A DNA stretch of 64,000 bases, from positions 1 to 64,000 of IMG/VR virus record IMGVR_UViG_3300047472_000191; one strand, written 5' to 3'. Position 1 is the first letter of the stretch. Each line of letters starts with the position of its first letter. The translations under genes were made by a program, and so were the position numbers. The notes beneath the pieces were generated by a model. The model was not told the origin of the DNA. It worked only from the letters and a program-made list of their open reading frames with translations, and did not search any database. Positions 57,006-64,000 of the stretch are shown here, piece by piece. The stretch comes from a virus.

Positions 57006-58982
57006 ATGAGTGCAGAGACAGGGGCGTTAGCGACCACCCCGCATCCGTTAGGAAAACCGAACGGACCGGGGCTATTTCACGACAAGTCGTTGAGCCTGCC
57101 GCCGTACATCGAAAATATCGCGCATTCCCTCATGACTAAGCGCGGGATGGACAAGTCCAAGGCCATACAGACCGCAATTGGGGTCTGTCAGCGCTGGGCG
57201 GCCGGGGGCGGCGACGTCAAGCCTGAAGTACACGCTGCCGCACAGGCTGCTGTCGCTGCCTGGGAAGCCGCCAAGGCCAAGGCCCGCGCGACCCCCAACA
57301 AGGGCGACGTGAAGCTGTCCCAGCCGATGACCCTCCTGCGCTCCATCCTGGATGGCTCCAGTGCGGTGGAACTGGCTCAGATCGCGGCGGAGCCCACGGG
57401 TCAGCCGGTGAAGGCCAAGACCTCGAAGCAGCCCGCCAAGGCCCCCCAGAAGGGCCAGCAGCAGACCAAGCACCAGCTGCCGCCGGGGGCCGTCGGCTGG
57501 AAGCACAACTGGGTTCCCGTCGACAAGAACGGCAACGCGGTCGGTCCGTCGCAGAAGGACAAGTCTGCGTCAGAGATCAAGGACATGGCGGGCCACGACC
57601 AGGCCACCAAGGATGCGATCGCCTCGGCGTACCACAACAAGGCAGTGGCGGACGGCAAGAAGGCGGCCACCAAGGCGAAGTCGGCCAAGAAGGCTGCCGC
57701 TGCGGCTGCCAAGCGGGCTGCGAAGGCGAAGGCCGCTGCCGCCAAGAAGGCACTCCGGGCCAAGGTGGTTGCCGCCAAGAAGGCGGCGGTGGCCACCAAG
57801 AGGACCGCAGCTGCTGCTGCGAAGGCCAAGGCGGCGAAGGACAAGGCGCGTAAGCAGCTGGTCAGTCAGGCCACCAAGCAGGCTATTGCGGACAAGAAGG
57901 CGGGCCGGTCTCTGACGCCGTCTCAGCAGAGGCTGCTGGACGCGTACAACGGTCAGCAGGCCGCGACGCTGGACAACCTGCGCAACAACGTATCCCTGTC
58001 CCAGCCGATGCAGACTCTCCGCGCCGTGCTGGATGACCCGTCGGCAGTGGATCTGGCGGCCCCCGGCTCCCGGGGTTACATCTACACCCACAACTGGCAC
58101 CTGAAGGCGGGGGTGAACCTGCCGAACAGGGGACAGCTGCCGAAAAGCCACGGGAAGACCGTGGGTCACAAAGTTGTGGGGAAGGACTTTGCGTCTCCGG
58201 AGATCAACAAGGCCAAGGCGGCATTCGCCGCTGGTCACAAGGCCCCGAAGGTGAAGGCGACCGCCCCGAAGGTGCAGGGGGCCGCCCCAAAGGCGCCGGG
58301 AGCTGCCCCGCCTGACGGGAAGCCGTCCGAAATCCTCAAGTACACCGCCGCCAAGAAGGCTCACACGGCGGCCTATCACGCTGTCGGCAAGGCGCAGCAG
58401 GAGAACACCGTCAAGGCGCATGAGGCCGCCGTCAAGGCGCTTCTGGAGTCCCACCAGGCCAACTTGAAGGTGGGTCTGAACGGCGCGGCGAAATCCTCAC
58501 TGCAAGGGGCTCAGGTGCACGCGCAGAAGGCACTCTCTCTGGGTGGCAAGCCGACTGCCTCGACCCTGGACGCCCCGTTCACGCCGCATGAGGAAGTGCA
58601 GATTCAGACGGCGGTGCACAAGCTCAGCCAGATGTCAGACACCCAGTTCGCGGGACTGGCGAAGACCCACGGGAACGTCTCGAAGACCGCTACTCGCAAG
58701 GAGCGGATGCAGGCCGAGGCGGTACGACGTGCGGAGCAACTCCGGGTGGGGCTGGCTCCGACCAGTAACCCCGTGGCGCTGTCCCAGCCGGTGGAGCTGG
58801 GGGCGTCTGCGGAGTTCGGCGGGGACTCCGGCGGCCCGGTCCCCACGGTCAGTTCCCAGGACGGTCCCCGGGTCTCTGTAAACACTCTGATGGCCAACGT
58901 CCCGAAGCGCGTGCTCACCGATGCCGCGAAGAAGGCGCAGAAGAAGCGGCGCGGGGATGCCCGAAAGGGTGTCAAGAAGTGA
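57006..58982 (+). CDS. long Ala/Lys-rich virion-associated protein
   Basis: 658 residues. N-terminal domain (~28-80) with SLPPYIENIAHSLMTKRGMD and IQTAIGVCQRWAAGGGDVKP. Residues ~200-310 are a very basic Ala/Lys helical stretch. LSQPMTLLRSILDGSSAVEL (~100) recurs as LSQPMQTLRAVLDDPSAVDL (~335), and LSQPVELG appears near the end; these may be cleavage or binding repeats. Two KHNW/YTHNW segments (~160, ~360) are also similar. Position suggests a scaffold, internal or maturation protein. TTA at codons 8 and 15. Confidence 0.65.
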   Translation: MSAETGALATTPHPLGKPNGPGLFHDKSLSLPPYIENIAHSLMTKRGMDKSKAIQTAIGVCQRWAAGGGDVKPEVHAAAQAAVAAWEAAKAKARATPNKGDVKLSQPMTLLRSILDGSSAVELAQIAAEPTGQPVKAKTSKQPAKAPQKGQQQTKHQLPPGAVGWKHNWVPVDKNGNAVGPSQKDKSASEIKDMAGHDQATKDAIASAYHNKAVADGKKAATKAKSAKKAAAAAAKRAAKAKAAAAKKALRAKVVAAKKAAVATKRTAAAAAKAKAAKDKARKQLVSQATKQAIADKKAGRSLTPSQQRLLDAYNGQQAATLDNLRNNVSLSQPMQTLRAVLDDPSAVDLAAPGSRGYIYTHNWHLKAGVNLPNRGQLPKSHGKTVGHKVVGKDFASPEINKAKAAFAAGHKAPKVKATAPKVQGAAPKAPGAAPPDGKPSEILKYTAAKKAHTAAYHAVGKAQQENTVKAHEAAVKALLESHQANLKVGLNGAAKSSLQGAQVHAQKALSLGGKPTASTLDAPFTPHEEVQIQTAVHKLSQMSDTQFAGLAKTHGNVSKTATRKERMQAEAVRRAEQLRVGLAPTSNPVALSQPVELGASAEFGGDSGGPVPTVSSQDGPRVSVNTLMANVPKRVLTDAAKKAQKKRRGDARKGVKK

Positions 58983-59005
58983 CTCTAGCTGGGGTTTTCG
59001 CTACC

Positions 59006-59031
59006 ATCATGAGTTATACTTATCTCATGAT
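59006..59031 (+). promoter_or_regulatory. palindromic promoter of the HNH gene
   Basis: ATCATGAG/CTCATGAT, perfect 8-base inverted repeat. The loop holds TATACT (59015-59020) as -10 and TATCTC, then ATG at 59027, so the start codon is at the expected +1. No RBS is present. Confidence 0.5.
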
Positions 59032-59557
59032 GGTGACGGATGCGCAGCGCGAGGAACGACTGTGGGCCCGGGTGGAACCCGACGGGATCTGCTGGCGGTG
59101 GACAGGAGACACCACCAAGTCGGGGTATGCCGTTGTGACTTGGAAGGGCAAGATCTGGCGGGTACACCGTCTGATCTGGGAAAAGCTAGTCGGCCCCTGC
59201 CCCGAAGGGCTGGAGCCGGATCACCTCTGCCGGGTGCGGCACTGCGTAAATCCCGACTGCATCGAGTGGGTGACGCCGGAGGAAAACAAACGGCGCATGC
59301 ACGTGGCACGCGGTACCCAGACTTGGAACGGTGCCAAGACGCACTGCCCCCAAGACCACGAGTACACACCTGAGAACACCGGTCGTGACAAGAAGAACCG
59401 GCGCTACTGCAAGACGTGCAACCGGGAGAAGGCCAACAAGCGCCGTATCTCTTGGACGTACGAGGAGTGGGAAGCCAAGAAGGCCAAGGACAGGGCGTAT
59501 TACTACGCCAAAGTTGCTGCGCGGGCAGATGAGATTGATAAGGCAGGTACGCCGTGA
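59027..59557 (+). CDS. HNH endonuclease (free-standing, homing-type)
   Basis: 176 residues. An N-terminal AP2/NUMOD-like strand region (GICWRWTGDTTKSGYAVVTW) is followed by the HNH motif: LEPDHLCRVRHCVNPDCIEW VTPEENKRR, and a C-terminal Cys pair zone (HCPQDHEYTPENTGRDKKNR; YCKTCNREK). Such genes sit between phage structural genes as mobile homing nucleases; some serve packaging, but those lie by the terminase. GTGA overlap with the next gene; the GTG at 58979 extends the frame across the palindromic promoter. Confidence 0.82.
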   Translation: MMVTDAQREERLWARVEPDGICWRWTGDTTKSGYAVVTWKGKIWRVHRLIWEKLVGPCPEGLEPDHLCRVRHCVNPDCIEWVTPEENKRRMHVARGTQTWNGAKTHCPQDHEYTPENTGRDKKNRRYCKTCNREKANKRRISWTYEEWEAKKAKDRAYYYAKVAARADEIDKAGTP

Positions 59558-62500
59558 CACCCGATTACTCGCAGGAGTACGAGTTAGTGTTCGTGGAGGT
59601 GTTACCGCCGGGCTATACGGTAGTTGACCCCTCCGCGATCGACCCCTCCGCAATCGAGCTGTCAAACAACCCGGCCGGTGCGTTAGCATTCCGTTATAAG
59701 CACGGATGGCACTTAATAAACCCCCTGATCCCCTCCCGGGGACTCAGCGGCGGCGGTCTCGCCCGGCAGCACGGCCACCTCTCCGGCGGCTACACCACCG
59801 GCCACTTCCACAAGGGCGCGGACGGCAAGGTCCACTTCAAGGCCGCCAACCGGTACGCCGACAAGGCCGACTGGGAAAAGGAAGTCAAGGCCGGAGCTGC
59901 GGGCGTCGCCGCCAAGCAGGAAGCGGCAAAGGCTGCCGTCCAGAAGGCCGAGGACGCCACCAGCCTCACGGAGAAGCTGGCCGGGGAGAAGGCCCCCAAG
60001 GCGGCCCAGGCTGCGGCCCACGCGGCTGCCGCTGCGGCCCACCAGGACGCGGTCAAGCAGTTCCAGGCGATGGGGCAGGACGGTCTCAAGTCCGGGGTGC
60101 TGACGCATTCGGCCCACAGTGCGATCCACGCGTCCAAGGCGGACCAGCTGGGCTCGGCCGCCAAGGCGGAGAAGGCCCAGAAGCTGATCCAGCGCAAGGA
60201 GCTGGCAACCGGCCTGTCCAAGAAGGCCAACAACCTCAGCTTCTCGTCGCACGGGTCTACGGCGCTCCCGAAGGACAAGGCCGCGCTTCACCAGAAGGCT
60301 GCGGCGGCTCACACGGCCGCCCAGAAGGCCCACGAGCTGGCTGGGAACCCCAACACGGCCGAGACCCACGGAATGGCCGCTGCGAAGCACGAGACGCTCG
60401 CCGCGCACCAGCTGGAGAAGCACAAGCAGCTGGAGCACGGGGCCGGGGTCAAGTCGAACAAGGCTGTGACTGCCTCCAAGAGCGCCCACATCGCGGGCGA
60501 AGAGGGTGACTCCCTGCCCTCTCAGATCGCCGCGCACCAGCACGCTGCACAGGCCCACGGAGAGGCCTCCGCCGCGCACAACAGCCTCGGTAACATCAAG
60601 GCTGCGCAGGATCACCTGACCAGCAAGATGGCCCACAACGGTCACGCTGCCCAGCTGAAGGAGAAGCACGCCAAGCACGAGGCGGCGACGGCCGAGCACA
60701 ACCAGCTGAAGGGCGCCGCCAACGCGGCGTACCAGAAGGCCATCGGCATGCCTGAGGGCACGGTGTTCGAGAAGACCGCCAAGGCAGATGCCCTCAAGGA
60801 GGCGTCCGAGAAGACCGGCGCTGCCATACAGCACGGCGCGAAGCACGGCCTGCCCGACGATCAGCTGATAACGGCGAAGCACGAGCAGCTGACCGATTTC
60901 GCCAAGCAGTTGACGGGTGAGGTCGAGCAGGAGCACAAGGCCACGGCGAAGCTGAACCAGGCTGCGTTCGACGCCACCGACAAGGCCAAGGCGGCGTCCC
61001 TGGATGCCCAGGTCTCCGGCGCGCTCGCGGACCACTGGGCGGCTCACGACGCGCATCAGGCTGCTGCGGAAGCCGGTCAGGCGGCGGGCCACGGGGCGGA
61101 CATCCAGCAGTTCCACGCGAAGCAGAAGGAAGCCCACCTGGACAAGATCGCCAAGATCCAGGAAGAGCAGGACGCCGCCAAGAAGGCCGCTGCCGAGGCC
61201 AAGAAGGCTGCACAGCTCAAGGCGATCGACATGTCGGACGCCGCCAAAGCGGCCAGCCTCGACGCCGAGAACACGCCCCACGGCAAGACCCTGGTCGGCA
61301 AGCACCTGGACGCTGCCGCCGCGCACCTGGACGCCGCCGACGCGGCAAAGGACGCCAGTGGCGGGGCAAAGCTGGTCGAGCACCACACGGCCATGGCGAA
61401 AGAGCACACCGCAACGGCCAAGAAGGTCAGTGCGGACGTCTCGAAGGCCGACCAGACGGCCGGGGACCACTTCAACAAGGGCGACGACGCCGAAACCACC
61501 GGGGACCACAGCGCTGCGGTCCAGCACTACAAGAAGGCCGCCGAGGAAGCCGATAAGGCTGGGAACATCACGCTCAAGGCCAACGCCCTGCACTCCGTCG
61601 CCAACATCACGGGGACGAAAGAGGACCACAAGGCGGCCGGTAAGGCTGCACTGAAGGTCCAGATCGCGGAGAACAAGAAGGCCAAGCCCAGCGAGTTCAT
61701 CCAGAACAAGTACGAAAACATGGCGGAGGAGCACCTCGCTGCCATCGACGCGGGCAGCACCGCTCCGAAGGCCTCCGAGGCGCCCGCGCAGGCGGAGGGC
61801 AAGGTTCTCAAGCCGGTAGGCAAGTTGACCGGTACTGGCAAACAGCTCGGTTCCCACGCCAATGAGGTACTGGTCGACGAGGCCGGGAACCAGTGGCTGA
61901 AGAAGGCCGACGCCAAGGGGTATTCCCGGGTACTGGACCCGGCGCTCGCCTCCCTTCAGCGCAAGGTCGGCATCGAGACGCCTGTCTTCGTGAAGACGAA
62001 GGAGGGGCACCTCCAGGGCATGATCCCTGGTGCGGCGGACGCCTTCCCCGGTGGCAAATTCGACCCGGAGAAGCTGTCCCCTGAGGACGTCACCAAGATG
62101 CTCCAGCACCAGGTGCTGGATTTCGCGACGGGCAACCAGGACACCCACTCAGGGCAGTGGCTGCGTAACCCGGACGGGTCTCTCACGCAGATCGACCAGG
62201 CCCAGGCGTTCAAGTTCGGTGTCGGCAAGGGGTCGGGCGGCTACGGCAAGGGTGACCCGACGACTACGTACCCGCCGAACCACCCGGATACCGAGGTGTA
62301 TCCGAAGCTGTGGGCTGCCGCCCAGGCAGGCAAGATCGAAATCCCGGACCCCAGCGGGGACAACGAGTTCGCTAAGACGATCCAGGCGATTCAGGACATG
62401 CCGGACGAACAGTTCAAGGCACTGTTCAAGCCGTACGCCACACAGGTAGTCGCCAACGGCGGCAACCCGGGCGGGCACGCCACGGTGGACGAGTTCCTGA

Positions 62501-64000
62501 ACGCCATCACCGAGCACAAGAACAGCATCGGCAGCGACTTCCAGAAGCTGTACAACAAGCTCCCGGAGTCCTCGAAGATCAGTACTGCGGCGCCGGAGGC
62601 CCCCGAACCGCACGTACCTACAGGTGCAACGGCAGACACGAAGAAGAACGCGCTGGAAGCCATCCAGACGTACGCGGTGTCCGGGAACGGCCAGCCGCTG
62701 ACCCCGTGGATGACGCAGATGGCCAAGGAAGCCGGGCTGACCGACGCCGAAATCCACCAGGCGTTCAAGGACGGCCCGAAGGATATAGCGCTCCAGGAGG
62801 TCGCGAAGCAGGCCGCCAACGGCACCTTGCTGAACAGCGGCGCGATCACCAAGGCCAAGGACGCCGGTGCGAGCCTCAAGGAAATCCACGAGGTCATACA
62901 GGCCGCCAAGAATCCTGCCCCGGCCTCCGGCAACAGCGGACTGTCCAAGAAGGAGCAGGCCCTCAAGGCGCTCGCGGAGCACGAGCAGAGCGATGGAGAC
63001 ATCGCCAAGGGCGGCCAGCTGGAGAAGGCTGCTGTGGCGGCGGGGGCGTCTCAGCAGGAACTGGTGCAGGCGGCGCACCACCCCGAGACGTACCTGAAGT
63101 CCCTTGAGGGCAAAACGGGTTCCGCTGCTCCGGCGACGGCCCCGGAGCCGTCGGGTCTGTCCGCGAAGCAGGAGGCCTTGAAAAAGGTTGCCGAATTTTC
63201 GAGCAACCCGCCCGAGGACTGGACCGTGATGAAGTTCCAGGAAGTCCAGAAGGCAGCGAAAGCGGCAGGGGCTTCCCCCGCCGAGGTGCAGGAAGCTAAG
63301 TACACCCCGGAGAAGTTCCTCAAGAGTCTTCCGGCCGCCGCGCCGTCCGTCGCCGCTCCGTCGGCCCCTGCGGCAGTCGCCCCTGCGGCTCCCAGCGCCC
63401 CGGCAGGCCCGAAGGTCGACCCGTTCAAGCCGCAGGCCAAATGGACCAAGGGCGTTGCGGGACTCAAGATGCCGTCCGGCGAAACGCAGGAAACCGACGT
63501 CGTCGCCGGTCCGAAGGGGCTCGTCGTCCACAAGACGACCAATGGCCCCGGCTGGACCGTGTCCTCTTCCGACGGCCTCTCCCTGGGCAACAAGTTCAAG
63601 ACCCAGAAGGAAGCCAAGCTCGCCGCCGAGTGGATGGCGAAGAACCACGGCGCCACCGGGGCGATCACGCTCGACAACCACAAGGCGTGGGGGGCGTCTC
63701 ACCCGGAGGAGCTGACCAAGTTCAAGCAGGGGGTCGTCAACAGCCAGTGGAACAAGGACGCCCAGGCGACGCTGGACGCGCACAACGGCATGGCCCCTGC
63801 TGGAACTGCTGCTCCGGCCGCGATGACCGCTAAGGAGGACGCGCTCAAGAAGCTGGCAGAACACAACCTGCCGGAAAACGGCGACGACTGGGATTACGAC
63901 AAGAACGCGGACCTGAAGGACTCCGCATCTGCTGCGGGCGCCAGCCCGGCCGAGATCGCCTCTGCGGCAGGAAAGCCGAAGACGTACATCAAGTCCCTGG
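59554..64000 (+). CDS. giant virion-associated protein with kinase-like domain (partial, open at window end)
   Basis: At least 1,482 residues from GTG overlapping the HNH stop; no stop before 64000. Layout: TTA-bearing N-terminus (~1-55); Gly/His region (~70-90, GHLSGGYTTGHFHKGADGKV); ~650 residues of Ala/Lys/His helical heptads; residues ~755-900 resemble a PI3/PI4-kinase or HipA-type lobe, with GSHANEVLVDEAGNQWLKKA, VLDFATGNQDTHSGQWL and IDQAQAFKF; from ~1030 on at least three ~60-residue modules (AGASxxE...TYLKSL) joined by Pro/Ala linkers. Role unknown; could be an injected or internal head protein. Confidence 0.8.
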   Translation, partial: MTPDYSQEYELVFVEVLPPGYTVVDPSAIDPSAIELSNNPAGALAFRYKHGWHLINPLIPSRGLSGGGLARQHGHLSGGYTTGHFHKGADGKVHFKAANRYADKADWEKEVKAGAAGVAAKQEAAKAAVQKAEDATSLTEKLAGEKAPKAAQAAAHAAAAAAHQDAVKQFQAMGQDGLKSGVLTHSAHSAIHASKADQLGSAAKAEKAQKLIQRKELATGLSKKANNLSFSSHGSTALPKDKAALHQKAAAAHTAAQKAHELAGNPNTAETHGMAAAKHETLAAHQLEKHKQLEHGAGVKSNKAVTASKSAHIAGEEGDSLPSQIAAHQHAAQAHGEASAAHNSLGNIKAAQDHLTSKMAHNGHAAQLKEKHAKHEAATAEHNQLKGAANAAYQKAIGMPEGTVFEKTAKADALKEASEKTGAAIQHGAKHGLPDDQLITAKHEQLTDFAKQLTGEVEQEHKATAKLNQAAFDATDKAKAASLDAQVSGALADHWAAHDAHQAAAEAGQAAGHGADIQQFHAKQKEAHLDKIAKIQEEQDAAKKAAAEAKKAAQLKAIDMSDAAKAASLDAENTPHGKTLVGKHLDAAAAHLDAADAAKDASGGAKLVEHHTAMAKEHTATAKKVSADVSKADQTAGDHFNKGDDAETTGDHSAAVQHYKKAAEEADKAGNITLKANALHSVANITGTKEDHKAAGKAALKVQIAENKKAKPSEFIQNKYENMAEEHLAAIDAGSTAPKASEAPAQAEGKVLKPVGKLTGTGKQLGSHANEVLVDEAGNQWLKKADAKGYSRVLDPALASLQRKVGIETPVFVKTKEGHLQGMIPGAADAFPGGKFDPEKLSPEDVTKMLQHQVLDFATGNQDTHSGQWLRNPDGSLTQIDQAQAFKFGVGKGSGGYGKGDPTTTYPPNHPDTEVYPKLWAAAQAGKIEIPDPSGDNEFAKTIQAIQDMPDEQFKALFKPYATQVVANGGNPGGHATVDEFLNAITEHKNSIGSDFQKLYNKLPESSKISTAAPEAPEPHVPTGATADTKKNALEAIQTYAVSGNGQPLTPWMTQMAKEAGLTDAEIHQAFKDGPKDIALQEVAKQAANGTLLNSGAITKAKDAGASLKEIHEVIQAAKNPAPASGNSGLSKKEQALKALAEHEQSDGDIAKGGQLEKAAVAAGASQQELVQAAHHPETYLKSLEGKTGSAAPATAPEPSGLSAKQEALKKVAEFSSNPPEDWTVMKFQEVQKAAKAAGASPAEVQEAKYTPEKFLKSLPAAAPSVAAPSAPAAVAPAAPSAPAGPKVDPFKPQAKWTKGVAGLKMPSGETQETDVVAGPKGLVVHKTTNGPGWTVSSSDGLSLGNKFKTQKEAKLAAEWMAKNHGATGAITLDNHKAWGASHPEELTKFKQGVVNSQWNKDAQATLDAHNGMAPAGTAAPAAMTAKEDALKKLAEHNLPENGDDWDYDKNADLKDSASAAGASPAEIASAAGKPKTYIKSL

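Noticed and set aside
57570-58454. 294-codon minus-strand open frame opposite the 658-residue protein
   Set aside because: Composition is a reverse image of Ala/Lys repeats; the + strand gene has a proper start and recurrent motifs.
59713-62148. 811-codon open frame on the minus strand opposite the giant protein
   Set aside because: It is a shadow frame of the Ala/Lys-rich coding strand; low-complexity Leu/Arg/Gly composition and no RBS. The + strand frame is continuous from 59554 to 64000.
62149-63864. 571-codon minus-strand open frame
   Set aside because: Same reason; it mirrors the codon bias of the + strand gene and has no domain.

Overview
The window is a piece of a temperate actinobacteriophage, most likely infecting Streptomyces, and it also carries plasmid-type maintenance genes (a phage-plasmid or phage-plasmid hybrid). 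The evidence for the host is the high G+C sequence, heavy use of GTG starts, compact gene packing with 4-base overlaps, and many small actinophage-type proteins. The evidence for a phage is a terminase, Mu-gp29-like portal and MuF-like head protein, a multidomain endolysin and a tyrosine integrase. The evidence for plasmid traits is a ParA ATPase with a downstream partner, a DUF2637-type membrane protein, a Prim-Pol primase and an iteron-like region. No host chromosome is recognisable in the window.

Layout: 1-4.3 kb, rightward small genes (two HTH/GntR-type regulators, several zinc-binding proteins). 4.4-28.1 kb, mostly leftward short operons holding small hypothetical proteins, an ArdC-like antirestriction protein (10.7 kb), a rightward membrane protein + Xre regulator pair (11.8 kb), a GntR regulator, the endolysin (13.5 kb), the integrase (18.3 kb) and a ParB-like protein (27.2 kb). 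28.15-28.57 kb, a 420-base divergent gap packed with GGTTACC-type repeats, the best origin candidate. 28.6-39.4 kb, rightward genes with TerD, Prim-Pol, RyR, HAD, NlpC/P60 and LuxR-type HTH proteins. 39.4-45.2 kb, a leftward block with a T5orf172-like nuclease, DUF2637 protein, ParB-like partner, ParA, dCMP deaminase and ADP-ribosylglycohydrolase. 45.2-50.2 kb, an Acb2/Tad1-like protein, an odd tRNA, DUF2786, DUF6011-like and AcrVA2-like proteins. 50.5-64 kb, the rightward late operon: small terminase-like protein, metallophosphoesterase, TerL, portal, MuF, decoration-like protein, two long Ala/Lys-rich proteins and an HNH endonuclease. The last gene is open at the window end, exceeds 1,480 residues and contains a kinase-like motif set.

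Regulation is the most striking feature. About 45 copies of an 18-base element (consensus TGCTAGGGTAGATAYATC) sit in front of nearly every small operon on both strands, from 0.45 to 50.3 kb. Its first half is an actinobacterial extended -10 box (TGCTAGGGT), with TTG-type -35 boxes 17-18 bases upstream in several cases; the conserved second half suggests that a repressor binds it. In five or six genes the start codon lies exactly where transcription should begin, so those mRNAs should be leaderless. Two copies lie backwards upstream of genes that have their own -10, which argues for an operator role. The elements are missing from the par/DUF2637 block and almost missing from the late operon.

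Read together, the early genes form many individually promoted, co-repressible units. Prim-Pol, the ParB-like protein and the iteron region suggest autonomous replication; ParA/ParB and 12-base-spaced repeats suggest partition; the integrase offers chromosomal lysogeny or multimer resolution. A scattered set of candidate counter-defence proteins (ArdC, Acb2/Tad1-like, AcrVA2-like, ADP-ribosylglycohydrolase) would protect the incoming genome.
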